A stretch of 10,869 bases of DNA. Origin: JBPCRW01 sp050996405. GTDB lineage: Bacteria; Acidobacteriota; Blastocatellia; Pyrinomonadales; Pyrinomonadaceae. Position 1 is the first letter of the stretch, and each line of letters opens with the position of its first letter. The stretch is from contig JBPCRW010000279.1 of assembly GCA_050996405.1 (NCBI GenBank), positions 1 to 10,869 of the forward strand, read 5' to 3'. The position numbers and the translations under genes are program-made. Of this stretch, positions 1-5,790 are shown one piece after another. Below the pieces are notes generated by a model. That model had not been told where the DNA came from and ran no database searches. It saw only the letters and a list, made by a program, of their open reading frames with translations.

Positions 1-1
1 C

Positions 2-70
2 GGAATTGCCGAATCTCTGACTACCGACAAGCATTTTGAGCAAGAAGGCTTTATCAAATTGCTGAAATAG
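2..70 (+). CDS. C-terminal end of a PIN-domain (VapC-like) protein, 5' truncated by window
   Basis: The first open frame gives 22 residues, beginning GIAESLTTDKHFEQEGF, and ends at the TAG at 68-70. The pattern A-x-LTTDxHFxQxGF near the C-terminus is typical of PIN-domain proteins, where the acidic residue of the LTTD segment belongs to the metal-binding site of these ribonucleases; most are VapC toxins of type II toxin-antitoxin pairs. Everything upstream, including the other acidic residues and any VapB antitoxin gene, lies outside the window, so toxin activity cannot be judged. The coding end overlaps the decayed methylase-like tail that follows in another frame. The family call rests on a short motif only. 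Confidence 0.6.
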   Translation, partial: GIAESLTTDKHFEQEGFIKLLK

Positions 71-131
71 ATTGGTTTATCGGCTCTGCGATTTGACCGC
101 CGACGAGATAAAAATTGTCGAAGGCAAATAA
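66..131 (+). pseudogene. Remnant tail resembling the C-terminus of an N-6 DNA methylase / restriction-modification protein
   Basis: The frame 66-131 reads NRLVYRLCDLTADEIKIVEG plus K and a stop. A C-terminal pattern of the form EID-x-LVY-x-LYGLT-x-x-EI-x-IVEG is, from family knowledge, common at the end of Eco57I-like and other N-6 adenine methylase or restriction-modification polypeptides. Here the frame has a TGA at 63-65 and only about 21 codons remain. The expected Glu-Ile-Asp just upstream can be read at 64-72 in the neighbouring frame (GAA ATA GAT), which suggests a small deletion. The fragment abuts and overlaps the PIN gene end. I read it as the leftover of a deleted restriction-modification gene. 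It is short, so chance resemblance is possible. Confidence 0.4.
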
Positions 132-238
132 ACCGGGGGCGTTCAGCGTTATTTAAGAAATTGAAATTACTAAAACTTTAGAGAAAAAGAAAAACAGCGC
201 GTCGGCTATGAGCAAAAAAATGAGCAAACAAACAAAAA

Positions 239-258
239 AGACTGTTTAATGACAGTCT
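239..258 (-). terminator. Intrinsic terminator of the tRNA transcript
   Basis: AGACTGT (239-245) and ACAGTCT (252-258) form a perfect 7-bp stem with a 6-base loop. Read on the minus strand the hairpin is followed by CTTTTTTGTTTG, a good U-tract. It lies about 40 bases after the 3' CCA of the minus-strand tRNA, so it most likely ends that transcript. On the plus strand the hairpin is followed by a weaker CTTTTATTTTG tract. Confidence 0.65.
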
Positions 259-297
259 CTTTTATTTTGTAAATCACTGCATTCATTTAATTTAATA

Positions 298-373
298 TGG
301 AGCCGGTGAATGGATTTGAACCGCCGACCTGGTGATGACAAATCAACGGCTCTACCAACGGAGCTACACCGGC
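298..373 (-). tRNA. tRNA-Thr (anticodon TGT), degenerate or pseudogene-like
   Basis: On the minus strand a 76-base cloverleaf can be drawn, including an encoded CCA (298-300). The acceptor GCCGGTG/CACCGGC is perfect (367-373 with 302-308), the D-stem is GCTC/GAGC, the T-loop is TTCAAAT, and the anticodon loop TTTGTCA gives TGT, reading ACA threonine codons. G1-C72 and C2-G71 fit threonine identity. Several positions are abnormal: C at position 14 where A14 is almost universal, C at 37 where threonine tRNAs carry the A that becomes t6A, a T28-C42 mismatch in the anticodon stem (GTTGA/TCACC), and a C51-A63 mismatch in a T-stem that already has two G-U pairs. Promoter-like and terminator sequences flank it, so it may still be transcribed. 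It could be a decaying duplicate, a diverged second isoacceptor, or carry sequencing errors. Confidence 0.75.
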
Positions 374-397
374 GCGATGCGGTAATCGCAAACGAAG

Positions 398-426
398 ATA
401 CTACAAAACCAGACAATTTTCTGCAA
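398..426 (-). promoter_or_regulatory. Candidate sigma-70-type promoter for the tRNA-Thr gene
   Basis: On the minus strand TTGCAG (426-421) and TAGTAT (403-398) are separated by exactly 17 bases. Transcription would start near 391, about 17 bases before the tRNA 5' end at 373. The boxes match four of six (TTGACA) and four of six (TATAAT) bases. Confidence 0.4.
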
Positions 427-472
427 GCCGAGCGTTTAAATTTATCGCAGTGTTTAACAGTTAAAATAATTG

Positions 473-502
473 TTGACGATTGTTGTTACAAAACGCTAAG
501 AT
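473..502 (+). promoter_or_regulatory. Candidate sigma-70-type promoter for the secreted protein gene at 612
   Basis: TTGACG (473-478) and TAAGAT (497-502) are 18 bases apart on the plus strand, which would give a leader of about 100 bases before the GTG at 612. The leader holds a small hairpin, AGCCT (509-513) with AGGCT (518-522). Confidence 0.4.
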
Positions 503-611
503 AATAAGAGCCTTTTTAGGCTTCGTAATTTATTTCATTTGATTTTCAAACCTCAAATTCGGGCGCAGCAAAATTGTTAATTTTATTAATTTTATTAAGG
601 AGATAACTTCC

Positions 612-1601
612 GTGAAAGTTTTAAAAATTAGTGTAAAAGGTTTAATAACCGCCGCATTTTTATTGTCGGTTTCGGCATCGGTTTCGTTTGGACAGCAGCC
701 GAGAAAATCGCCGACTCCGACCCTTGTGATTAGCCAGGCGAAAAAAGATATGCCGCTGGCGACGGGAAATAATTTGTATTGCGCCGGATATGTTCAAAAC
801 GCTCCGGTCAATACCAGTTACGAAATCGTCGGCGCGGCGGGCGAGCGCGAGCAAAATATTTTCCAGCAGGGAAATTATGTTTATATCAGTCGCGGCGCAA
901 ACGGCGGCGTGCAGGTCGGCGATATGTTTTCGGTTATTCGCCCGCGCGGAAAATTCCGGTCCAAATTTTCTAAAAAAGGGAATCTCGGAATTTACGTGCA
1001 GGAAGTCGGCGCGGTCGAAGTCGTCAGAGTAAAACCGGAAGTTTCAATCGCGCGTGTGAAAACTTCGTGCGAGGCAATGCTGCTCGGAGATTTGCTGCAA
1101 CCGATTCCTTCGCGCGTAAGTCCGCTTTTTCAAAACCGACCGGCACTAGATTTATTCGGCGAACCGTCCGGCAAAGCGACGGGCAGAATCGTTTTGGCGC
1201 GTGACGCGCGCGAAACTCCGAGCCGCGACGAAATCGTCTATATAGATTTGGGCGCGGAAGACAACGTGCGGGTCGGCGATTACTTAACAATTTATCGTCC
1301 GCTCGGCAAAGGCGGCGTGTTGAATTATCACCAGGACGATACGCACATTGCCAGCAGCAGCGGATTTGAAAGCAAGGTTTATCAGGGCGGAAAATTCTCG
1401 AATGATGCACCGCGTCGTTCCGGCAGTGATGCCAAAGGCGATGTCGTCACTTACAATGACGTGAAAAAACGCCGTCCGCAAAATCTGCGGAAAGTTGTCG
1501 GCGAAATGGTGATTCTAAATGTTAAAGAACGCACCGCGACGGCTCTGATTACGCGCGCCGCGCAGGAAATTCACACTGGCGATATGGTTGAAGAGCAGTA
1601 G
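612..1601 (+). CDS. Secreted protein with two FlgT-C-like repeats, function unknown
   Basis: This is a 329-residue protein starting at GTG 612, with a good Shine-Dalgarno AAGGAG at 597-602. Residues 1-27 form a signal peptide (Lys-rich start, LITAAFLLSVSASVSFG core), so it is exported. The mature part contains an internal duplication. Copy 1 (about 88-165) has YISRGANGGVQVGDMFSVIR, then a VGAVEVVRVK strand and an ARVKTSCEAMLLGD end. Copy 2 (about 207-327) has YIDLGAEDNVRVGDYLTIYR, then VGEMVILNVK and ALITRAAQEIHTGD. The V-x-VGD-x-(F/L)-x-(V/I)-x-R and final GD pattern resembles the C-terminal domain of FlgT-type periplasmic proteins. No catalytic residues are evident and I do not recognise a named family. 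A binding or scaffold role in the periplasm is inference. Confidence 0.85.
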   Translation: MKVLKISVKGLITAAFLLSVSASVSFGQQPRKSPTPTLVISQAKKDMPLATGNNLYCAGYVQNAPVNTSYEIVGAAGEREQNIFQQGNYVYISRGANGGVQVGDMFSVIRPRGKFRSKFSKKGNLGIYVQEVGAVEVVRVKPEVSIARVKTSCEAMLLGDLLQPIPSRVSPLFQNRPALDLFGEPSGKATGRIVLARDARETPSRDEIVYIDLGAEDNVRVGDYLTIYRPLGKGGVLNYHQDDTHIASSSGFESKVYQGGKFSNDAPRRSGSDAKGDVVTYNDVKKRRPQNLRKVVGEMVILNVKERTATALITRAAQEIHTGDMVEEQ

Positions 1602-1678
1602 ACAGAAAACAGAAGATAGAATTCTGAAGGCAATGTCGTCGTTGCTCAACAATTAAATATCGAAATCACCATAGAAAG

Positions 1679-1705
1679 AAACGGGAATTGTTTTCCCGTT
1701 TTTTT
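1679..1705. terminator. Bidirectional intrinsic terminator between convergent genes
   Basis: A 9-bp stem is formed by AAACGGGAA-type arms (1679-1687 with 1693-1701) around a five-base loop. On the plus strand it runs into seven T residues (1699-1705), an excellent terminator for the secreted protein gene. On the minus strand it follows the pgsA stop codon (1704-1706) and is trailed by TTTCTTTCT, so it can serve both convergent genes. Confidence 0.8.
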
Positions 1706-2432
1706 ATTTACCTGAAATGGCGGTTTCGGTTTTGGTGAAAACTTGTTCGCTCGATAATTTGCGGCGTTTGTTTTCGTCGAAAAACAGCTTGAAATAATCA
1801 TACATTGACCACAGCGAAGTGATAACCGCGACCCACAGCGCGGCGCGTCCGACCAAGTAGCCGAATACGCGCCAATCGCCCGAATTTAAAGAGGAACTGA
1901 AAAGATGACTGAAAGCCGTCTGCACTTCCGCGACTTCCCAAAATGAAAAAGTCGGCAAAACCCAGCCGAAATTTGAAACCGGCGGATTACCGTTGGCAGC
2001 GGCAACCAGCAAACTGACAATCGCCACGCATTGCGCCCACATTTTTATTTTGCCGATTTTTTGCGCGGAAATAACCAAACCTTCGGCAGCGGCAATCGAG
2101 CGCAAACCCGTCACGGCAAATTCTCTGCCCAGAATAATTACAACCGCCCACGACGGCGCGAGATGTTTTTCGACCAGCACAATCAGCGCGGCGGAAACCA
2201 ATAATTTATCGGCAATCGGGTCGAGCAGCGCGCCGAGTTTTGAAACCTGATTGCGCCGCCGCGCGAGATGCCCATCCAAAATATCGGTCAACGATGCGGC
2301 GAGAAAAATCCCGATTGCCAGCGAATAACGCTCGATAACAAACCAATCTTCCGACACTGGCGCAAGCAAAACCGCCACGAGTAGCGGAACTAAAAAAATG
2401 CGCGCCAGAGATAGATAATTCGGAAGATTCAT
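1704..2432 (-). CDS. pgsA: CDP-diacylglycerol--glycerol-3-phosphate 3-phosphatidyltransferase
   Basis: PgsA transfers the phosphatidyl group of CDP-diacylglycerol to glycerol-3-phosphate, the committed step to phosphatidylglycerol and cardiolipin, in the inner membrane. The complete CDP-alcohol phosphatidyltransferase signature is present: D50-x2-D53-G54-x2-A57-R58-x8-G67-x3-D71-x3-D75, the metal- and substrate-binding residues. The N-terminus (MNLPNYLSLARIFLVPLLV) is the typical amphipathic start plus first helix. Several hydrophobic helices follow. At 242 residues it is longer than the usual 180-200, owing to an expanded loop at about 148-185 and a polar tail. No Shine-Dalgarno precedes the ATG; instead a TAGAAT box lies six bases upstream (2439-2444), suggesting a leaderless message. 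The tail overlaps the bidirectional terminator. The related paralogues PssA and Cls cannot be fully excluded by motif, but the N-terminus fits PgsA best. Confidence 0.9.
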   Translation of the reverse strand: MNLPNYLSLARIFLVPLLVAVLLAPVSEDWFVIERYSLAIGIFLAASLTDILDGHLARRRNQVSKLGALLDPIADKLLVSAALIVLVEKHLAPSWAVVIILGREFAVTGLRSIAAAEGLVISAQKIGKIKMWAQCVAIVSLLVAAANGNPPVSNFGWVLPTFSFWEVAEVQTAFSHLFSSSLNSGDWRVFGYLVGRAALWVAVITSLWSMYDYFKLFFDENKRRKLSSEQVFTKTETAISGK

Positions 2433-2438
2433 AACAGA

Positions 2439-2444
2439 ATTCTA
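2439..2444 (-). promoter_or_regulatory. Candidate -10 box for a leaderless pgsA transcript
   Basis: TAGAAT on the minus strand is followed by TCTGTT and then the ATG of pgsA at 2432, so transcription would start at or next to the start codon. No convincing -35 is seen, and that region falls inside the left arm of the adjacent palindrome. Confidence 0.35.
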
Positions 2445-2450
2445 AGTCTT

Positions 2451-2541
2451 TGCGGAAACACGCACGGAGTAAGTGTGCTTTACATATATAAATCGGCTGC
2501 AATTTATATGTCACGCCCTTACTCCGTGCGGGGCTTCCGCA
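2451..2541. repeat. 91-base intergenic palindrome, candidate REP/MITE-like element
   Basis: The outer arms TGCGGAA (2451-2457) and TTCCGCA (2535-2541) pair over 7 bp. After a small internal loop, CG (2461-2462) with CG (2529-2530) continues straight into CACGGAGTAAG (2463-2473) with CTTACTCCGTG (2518-2528), giving 13 bp. A further ACATATA (2482-2488)/TATATGT (2505-2511) stem lies inside. It fills the gap between the lipocalin-type gene (its stop is at 2549-2551) and pgsA (both minus strand). There is no U-tract on the minus side, so it is not a textbook terminator for the upstream gene, although TTTTT follows on the plus strand. Confidence 0.7.
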
Positions 2542-2548
2542 TTTTTAT

Positions 2549-3736
2549 TCAGCCGAAAAACGATTTTGAAGGGAACTCGAAATGACTGCCCATCAAAAAA
2601 TGCGCGAGATTCGGCGCGTCGTGCGAGCGGTCGTAGCCGACCAGTTCGACATAAGCCTTTCCGTTCGCGTGATTTCCCTGAACTTCGCACGCGCCTTCCC
2701 AATAAATAATCATCGTCGAGCCGCGCGTGTCTAATTCCTGGTCTTCGATAACGGGCGTGACAATCAAATCCAAATCAACCTTTGGAACTTTCAATTTCCA
2801 GCCGTTCGGATAGACGGCTTTGGTGCGCGGCGATTTCCAATAGCCGGTCGGTTCAATCGTAAAATCTTCGTGCGATAAATAAGTCGAATTTCCGTATTCG
2901 TCAACAAAAACGCCGCTTGAAAATTCTGAAACGCCGCCCGTGCCGCTGCGAATCTGGTAACACATCAATTCGCAATTGTTTTCAAGCTGAACCGAAAACC
3001 AATCCCATCCCTTTTGCTTTTCGGTCGGTGTCCATGTCCCGAATTCTCTGTCCATCCACGCCGCGCCTTTGAAATGCTCGGTTTCGCCATTTAGAACGAT
3101 GTCGCCTTCCATCCGCATCCGCGTGTAGGAAAAATAACGCGATGCCTGACCTTCGTCTTTAAACGAAACGCCGTCCGAGTTTCGACCATTCAAAACGACT
3201 TTTTTCGTCGGTTTCAAAGTTGCTTCAAAAGTTAAATCATTGTCGGTTGTCGCGCGTAAAACGTGCGCTCCGTCGGCTTCGCGCGCCGACCAGTCGCCGA
3301 GCCGCAGATGAAAATGTTTTTCGTTCGCCGAAGCCGGAAAATCAAAAAATCCGTTCGCGCTTTTGCGGTGCGCGTAACGAAATTTTTTGTCTTCGTAACT
3401 GGTAATTGCGAAATGTGCGAAGTAAATCGGATTGCCGAACAGACGCAGCGGCACGAGCGAAAATTTATCCAAATCGGTGCGCCGTTTGAAAAAGACGAGT
3501 TCAAATCCGAAATGTTTTCCCGTGTCGGTTTCAAAATGTCCGGTGTAATACCACCATTCGGTTTGCGCGTTTTTGTGCGCCGCCAAATCGCGCGGCAGGT
3601 TTACCGGATTAAGTTCACTTCCGTCGCGCAGAGTTTCGGCTTTTCCGACAAAAGTTTCCGTCACGGTTTCAAAAAAATCCGCTGCCGTTTGTTCAAATGT
3701 TTCCAGAAGATTCTGAAAAGTATTCTGCTCGTTCAT
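2549..3736 (-). CDS. CrtC/AttH-type lipocalin-like protein (predicted hydrolase/hydratase family)
   Basis: The 395-residue protein carries hallmarks of the CrtC/AttH lipocalin-like family (COG5621-type): EWWYYTGH at 60-67 followed by a GFELVFFKRR strand, the central WMDREFGTW (227-235) and WDWFSVQL (244-251) motifs, and a C-terminal half with YWEGAC (345-350) and GKAYVELVGY (359-368), as in the second lipocalin domain. Known relatives include carotenoid 1,2-hydratase and AttH-like secreted proteins, but no carotenoid genes are nearby, so the substrate is unknown. Many relatives have a signal peptide; this one starts with a soluble helix (NTFQNLLETFEQTAADFFET) and looks cytoplasmic. No Shine-Dalgarno precedes the ATG, and an extended -10 box lies just seven bases upstream, so the message may be leaderless. 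The gene runs the same way as the anti-sigma gene 66 bases upstream. Confidence 0.8.
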   Translation of the reverse strand: MNEQNTFQNLLETFEQTAADFFETVTETFVGKAETLRDGSELNPVNLPRDLAAHKNAQTEWWYYTGHFETDTGKHFGFELVFFKRRTDLDKFSLVPLRLFGNPIYFAHFAITSYEDKKFRYAHRKSANGFFDFPASANEKHFHLRLGDWSAREADGAHVLRATTDNDLTFEATLKPTKKVVLNGRNSDGVSFKDEGQASRYFSYTRMRMEGDIVLNGETEHFKGAAWMDREFGTWTPTEKQKGWDWFSVQLENNCELMCYQIRSGTGGVSEFSSGVFVDEYGNSTYLSHEDFTIEPTGYWKSPRTKAVYPNGWKLKVPKVDLDLIVTPVIEDQELDTRGSTMIIYWEGACEVQGNHANGKAYVELVGYDRSHDAPNLAHFLMGSHFEFPSKSFFG

Positions 3737-3743
3737 ATCTGAA

Positions 3744-3752
3744 ATTATAGCA
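3744..3752 (-). promoter_or_regulatory. Extended -10 promoter (TGCTATAAT) for the lipocalin-type gene
   Basis: On the minus strand TGCTATAAT (3752-3744) is a perfect extended -10 element. Only TTCAGAT separates it from the ATG at 3736, so the expected transcription start coincides with the start codon or lies within one or two bases of it. The -35 region is weak, as usual for extended -10 promoters. Confidence 0.6.
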
Positions 3753-3802
3753 GAAATTTTTCAGGCGAGTTTAATGCGGGTGAGGAATTGGATGCAAAAA
3801 AG

Positions 3803-4627
3803 TTAATGATATTTAAGTTTGGTTTTGCTGGTTTTTTCGATGACATCGACGCGCTGGATTTTAAAAATCACGCGCACGACCTGCGCCCGATTGTCCTGCT
3901 CTGCCGGGACAAACGGTGCGTTGTTTTGTTTTTCGTTCATTGCTTTTTCAAGACTCAACATTGCGCGTTCGTCCTGCGGCGGTTCGACGACTTCGGCGAT
4001 TTTGGCGATACCGTCGCCGAACACATCCGCGACGACGACGACTTCTTCGTCCTTCATTTTTCCGCGCAGGATTGATTTCGTCAACGCGACCAGCGCGCCA
4101 GCCGGATTGATGCTCGGCGTTTCATCGCTAATCGGCAGATTTTCCAAAGAATATTCGCTGCCGTATGGAACGCCGGAAATTGTCGAGTTATTGTTTGAAG
4201 CCAGCAAAACCGCGCGGCTTGAATCGAGTTGAGCGGTTTCCGCGCCTTCTCGTGTCGCTTGTCCGGTCGAAAGTAAAGAGAACAGCAAAAAGAAAGTTAT
4301 CATCGGCGAAACGACCGTTCCAACCGCGTAAGGCATTAGGCGATACTGTATCCACCGGCGAAAATTTACCGAAAATATCGGCGCGTGTTTGCGTTTGGCG
4401 CACTTTAATTCGACCGCAATCGAATTCTTCACCGAATAAAGTAAATCATTCGGCACGGCGGGGCGCGGCAAATTTCGCAAATCGTTTCGCAGAGATTGAA
4501 ATCCGGCAAATTCGGCGCGGCACACGGGACATTGCGCCAGATGCGCCCGCACATTTTTGCCGTCCGCGTCCGGCAAAATGTTTTCGGCGTAAAGCGGCAA
4601 ATCAAATTGTAAATTTTCGCATTTCAT
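3803..4627 (-). CDS. Anti-sigma factor, zinc-finger (ZAS) type, single-pass membrane protein
   Basis: The protein (274 residues from ATG 4627) begins MKCENLQFDLPLYAENILPD and has H29-x3-C33-x2-C36 with C3 nearby, the zinc-binding anti-sigma signature that clamps ECF sigma factors in the cytoplasm. One membrane helix follows at about 99-121 (YAVGTVVSPMITFFLLFSLL). The remaining 150 residues would be outside the inner membrane and presumably sense the signal; they contain a VVVVADVFGDGIAKIAEVVE segment and a C-terminal VVRVIFKIQRVDVIE strand but no domain I recognise. A TTG at 4645 would extend it by six residues, but ATG 4627 has AAAGA just upstream and gives the usual MKCE start. It lies downstream of the ECF sigma gene, as expected of its partner, but separated by an unusually long 293-base gap that contains an inverted-repeat element. 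Confidence 0.85.
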   Translation of the reverse strand: MKCENLQFDLPLYAENILPDADGKNVRAHLAQCPVCRAEFAGFQSLRNDLRNLPRPAVPNDLLYSVKNSIAVELKCAKRKHAPIFSVNFRRWIQYRLMPYAVGTVVSPMITFFLLFSLLSTGQATREGAETAQLDSSRAVLLASNNNSTISGVPYGSEYSLENLPISDETPSINPAGALVALTKSILRGKMKDEEVVVVADVFGDGIAKIAEVVEPPQDERAMLSLEKAMNEKQNNAPFVPAEQDNRAQVVRVIFKIQRVDVIEKTSKTKLKYH

Positions 4628-4651
4628 TTCTTTAATGAAACTCAAAATCTG

Positions 4652-4913
4652 AAATTGAATAACTGACCGACCCCGACTGTTTTCTAAACTGCTTTAGAAA
4701 ACAACGTTTGCGTTTCGTTTTGTGTTTGGAAAATTTTTCGCGCTTCCGTCAATCAGTTGGTTGTTGGTCTATTTTCAAAAAACTGCCGGACTCAAGAAAT
4801 TTCTCGCAAACATTTTCCCGAAACTTTTTCGTTCCATTGACCCAAATCGTTTGGCACCGGATTCAAGTTTTTTGTTTTCAAAATGAAGTCGGGGCGGGTC
4901 AATTATTCAATTT
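4652..4913. mobile_element. 262-base non-coding element with 26-bp imperfect terminal inverted repeats (MITE candidate)
   Basis: The left end (4652-4677, AAATTGAATAACTGACCGAC then CCCGAC) and the reverse complement of the right end (4888-4913) match at 23 of 26 bases. The outer flanks TCAAAATCTG (4642-4651) and TCAAATATCAG (4914-4923 region) look like a degenerate direct repeat, which could be a target duplication but is not exact. No credible gene lies inside. The element occupies almost the whole sigma/anti-sigma gap. It could be a miniature transposable element, or a long-range RNA stem in the shared mRNA. Confidence 0.55.
4678..4703. repeat. Perfect 11-bp palindrome with four-base centre
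   Basis: TGTTTTCTAAA (4678-4688) and TTTAGAAAACA (4693-4703) are exact inverse complements around CTGC. It sits directly inside the left terminal repeat of the 262-base element. It may be an RNA hairpin in the sigma/anti-sigma message or a protein-binding operator; there is no U-tract on either side, so termination is unlikely. Confidence 0.65.
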
Positions 4914-4920
4914 TCAAATA

Positions 4921-5607
4921 TCAGAAACCTTCGAGCATTTTCCGCAATTCGACGCGCCCGCGCGCGATTCTCGATTTCACCGTGCCGATGTTTGTTTCCA
5001 GCGCGGCGGCGACTCCTTCGTAACTCAAACCTTCGATGTCGCGCAGGATAATCGCTTCACGGAAATTTTCGGGCAGTTTCGATAACGCTCGCCGCAAAGC
5101 CGTTTGGCGTTCGCGGCGCAAAGTTTCCGTTTCGGGATTTTCCGCGCTTGCGGAAATCGTTTCGTGAACCGTAGTTTCACCGAACCCCGTTTTCGAGTCG
5201 AGCGAAATTGTTTTTTCGCGTCTGCGGCGCGTCCACCAGCGAAAACGATTGCGCGATTCGTTGACGGCGATGCGGTAAAGCCAGGTTTTCAAATCCGCTT
5301 GCCCGCGAAAATTTTTGACGGCTTTTAACGCCCGCAAAAAAGTTTCCTGCGTCAAATCTCTAGCTTCTTCCACGTCCTGCGTCAAGCGAAACAGCAGCGC
5401 GTAAATGTCTGCCGTGTAGCGATTTACGAGTGTATCGAACGCCTGTGCGTCGCCCGCTTTTAATCTTTCAATGAACTCGGATTCAGCCGGAGAGCGCGTC
5501 GCCGATGCAACTTCGTTTAATTCTCCCTGGTCAAATGTAATTGACTTGCTGAAGAACACCACCGCCCGCCTTTTTTCTCCGAACGCCGGAAATTTCAAAT
5601 TGCTCAT
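4921..5607 (-). CDS. ECF-subfamily RNA polymerase sigma factor (sigma-70 family, RpoE-like)
   Basis: From ATG 5607 the protein has 228 residues. Region 2 spans about 55-122 (FDTLVNRYTADIYALLFRLT, then the core-binding DLTQETFLRALKA and the -10-recognising KTWLYRIAVNESRNRFR). A charged linker follows (about 123-167). Region 4 spans about 168-222 (LRRALSKLPENFREAIILRD, then the helix-turn-helix LSYEGVAAALETNIGTVKSR). No sigma 1.1 or region 3 is present, which defines the ECF group. An upstream start at 5694 is in frame, but ATG 5607 has the Shine-Dalgarno AAGAGG (5611-5616), and the ECF-type promoter at 5636-5663 lies between the two, so the short form is preferred. The first 40 residues are an extra N-terminal extension. 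The partner anti-sigma gene lies downstream on the same strand. Autoregulation is likely from the promoter. Confidence 0.9.
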   Translation of the reverse strand: MSNLKFPAFGEKRRAVVFFSKSITFDQGELNEVASATRSPAESEFIERLKAGDAQAFDTLVNRYTADIYALLFRLTQDVEEARDLTQETFLRALKAVKNFRGQADLKTWLYRIAVNESRNRFRWWTRRRREKTISLDSKTGFGETTVHETISASAENPETETLRRERQTALRRALSKLPENFREAIILRDIEGLSYEGVAAALETNIGTVKSRIARGRVELRKMLEGF

Positions 5608-5635
5608 TCGCCTCTTTTTCTGCGAACTTAAACTA

Positions 5636-5663
5636 TTAGACACCAATTTTAAAACTTTGTTCC
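5636..5663 (-). promoter_or_regulatory. Candidate ECF-type autoregulatory promoter of the sigma gene
   Basis: On the minus strand GGAAC (5663-5659) and GTCTAA (5641-5636) are 17 bases apart, matching the GGAAC / TCTAA-TCTGA pattern of RpoE-like ECF promoters. Transcription would start about 20 bases before the ATG at 5607, leaving room for the AAGAGG Shine-Dalgarno. Many ECF sigma factors transcribe their own operon, so this is the natural reading. Confidence 0.6.
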
Positions 5664-5680
5664 CGAAAAGGGTGAAAAAA

Positions 5681-5790
5681 AATTCAAAATGCAAAACGCA
5701 AAATTAAAAACTGAACTTAAAAATTATATCCGAAAATACACCAAATTTTTTCTAAAAGCATTTTGCATTTTGCGTTTTGCATTTTGAATT
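5681..5790. repeat. 24-bp perfect inverted repeat built of ATTTTGC heptamers
   Basis: The left arm (5681-5704) and right arm (5767-5790) are exact inverse complements over 24 bases, separated by 62 AT-rich bases. The right side is a tandem 7-base series: ATTTTGC (5760), ATTTTGC (5767), GTTTTGC (5774), ATTTTGA (5781). It occupies the divergent gap between the sigma gene and the TPR gene, ending 18 bases from the ECF -35 box. A related element is found at 8309-8390. Confidence 0.75.

Noticed and set aside
310..504. A 64-codon plus-strand frame across the tRNA
   Set aside because: It runs antisense through the tRNA gene, has no ribosome site and reads as non-protein-like sequence.
3263..4635. 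Long open frames on the plus strand opposite the lipocalin-type and anti-sigma genes (3263-3742, 3788-4075, 3819-4232, 4165-4635)
   Set aside because: They are shadows of the minus-strand genes, which have clear family motifs; the antisense products are rich in Arg, Cys and Phe with no domain.
4708..5085. A 125-codon plus-strand frame across the sigma/anti-sigma gap
   Set aside because: It lacks a ribosome site, extends antisense into the sigma factor, and its Phe-rich product resembles no protein family; the gap is better explained by the inverted-repeat element.
5608..5694. N-terminal extension of the sigma factor to the ATG at 5694
   Set aside because: The extension contains the ECF-type promoter boxes and part of the heptamer repeat, and the ATG at 5607 has a good ribosome site.
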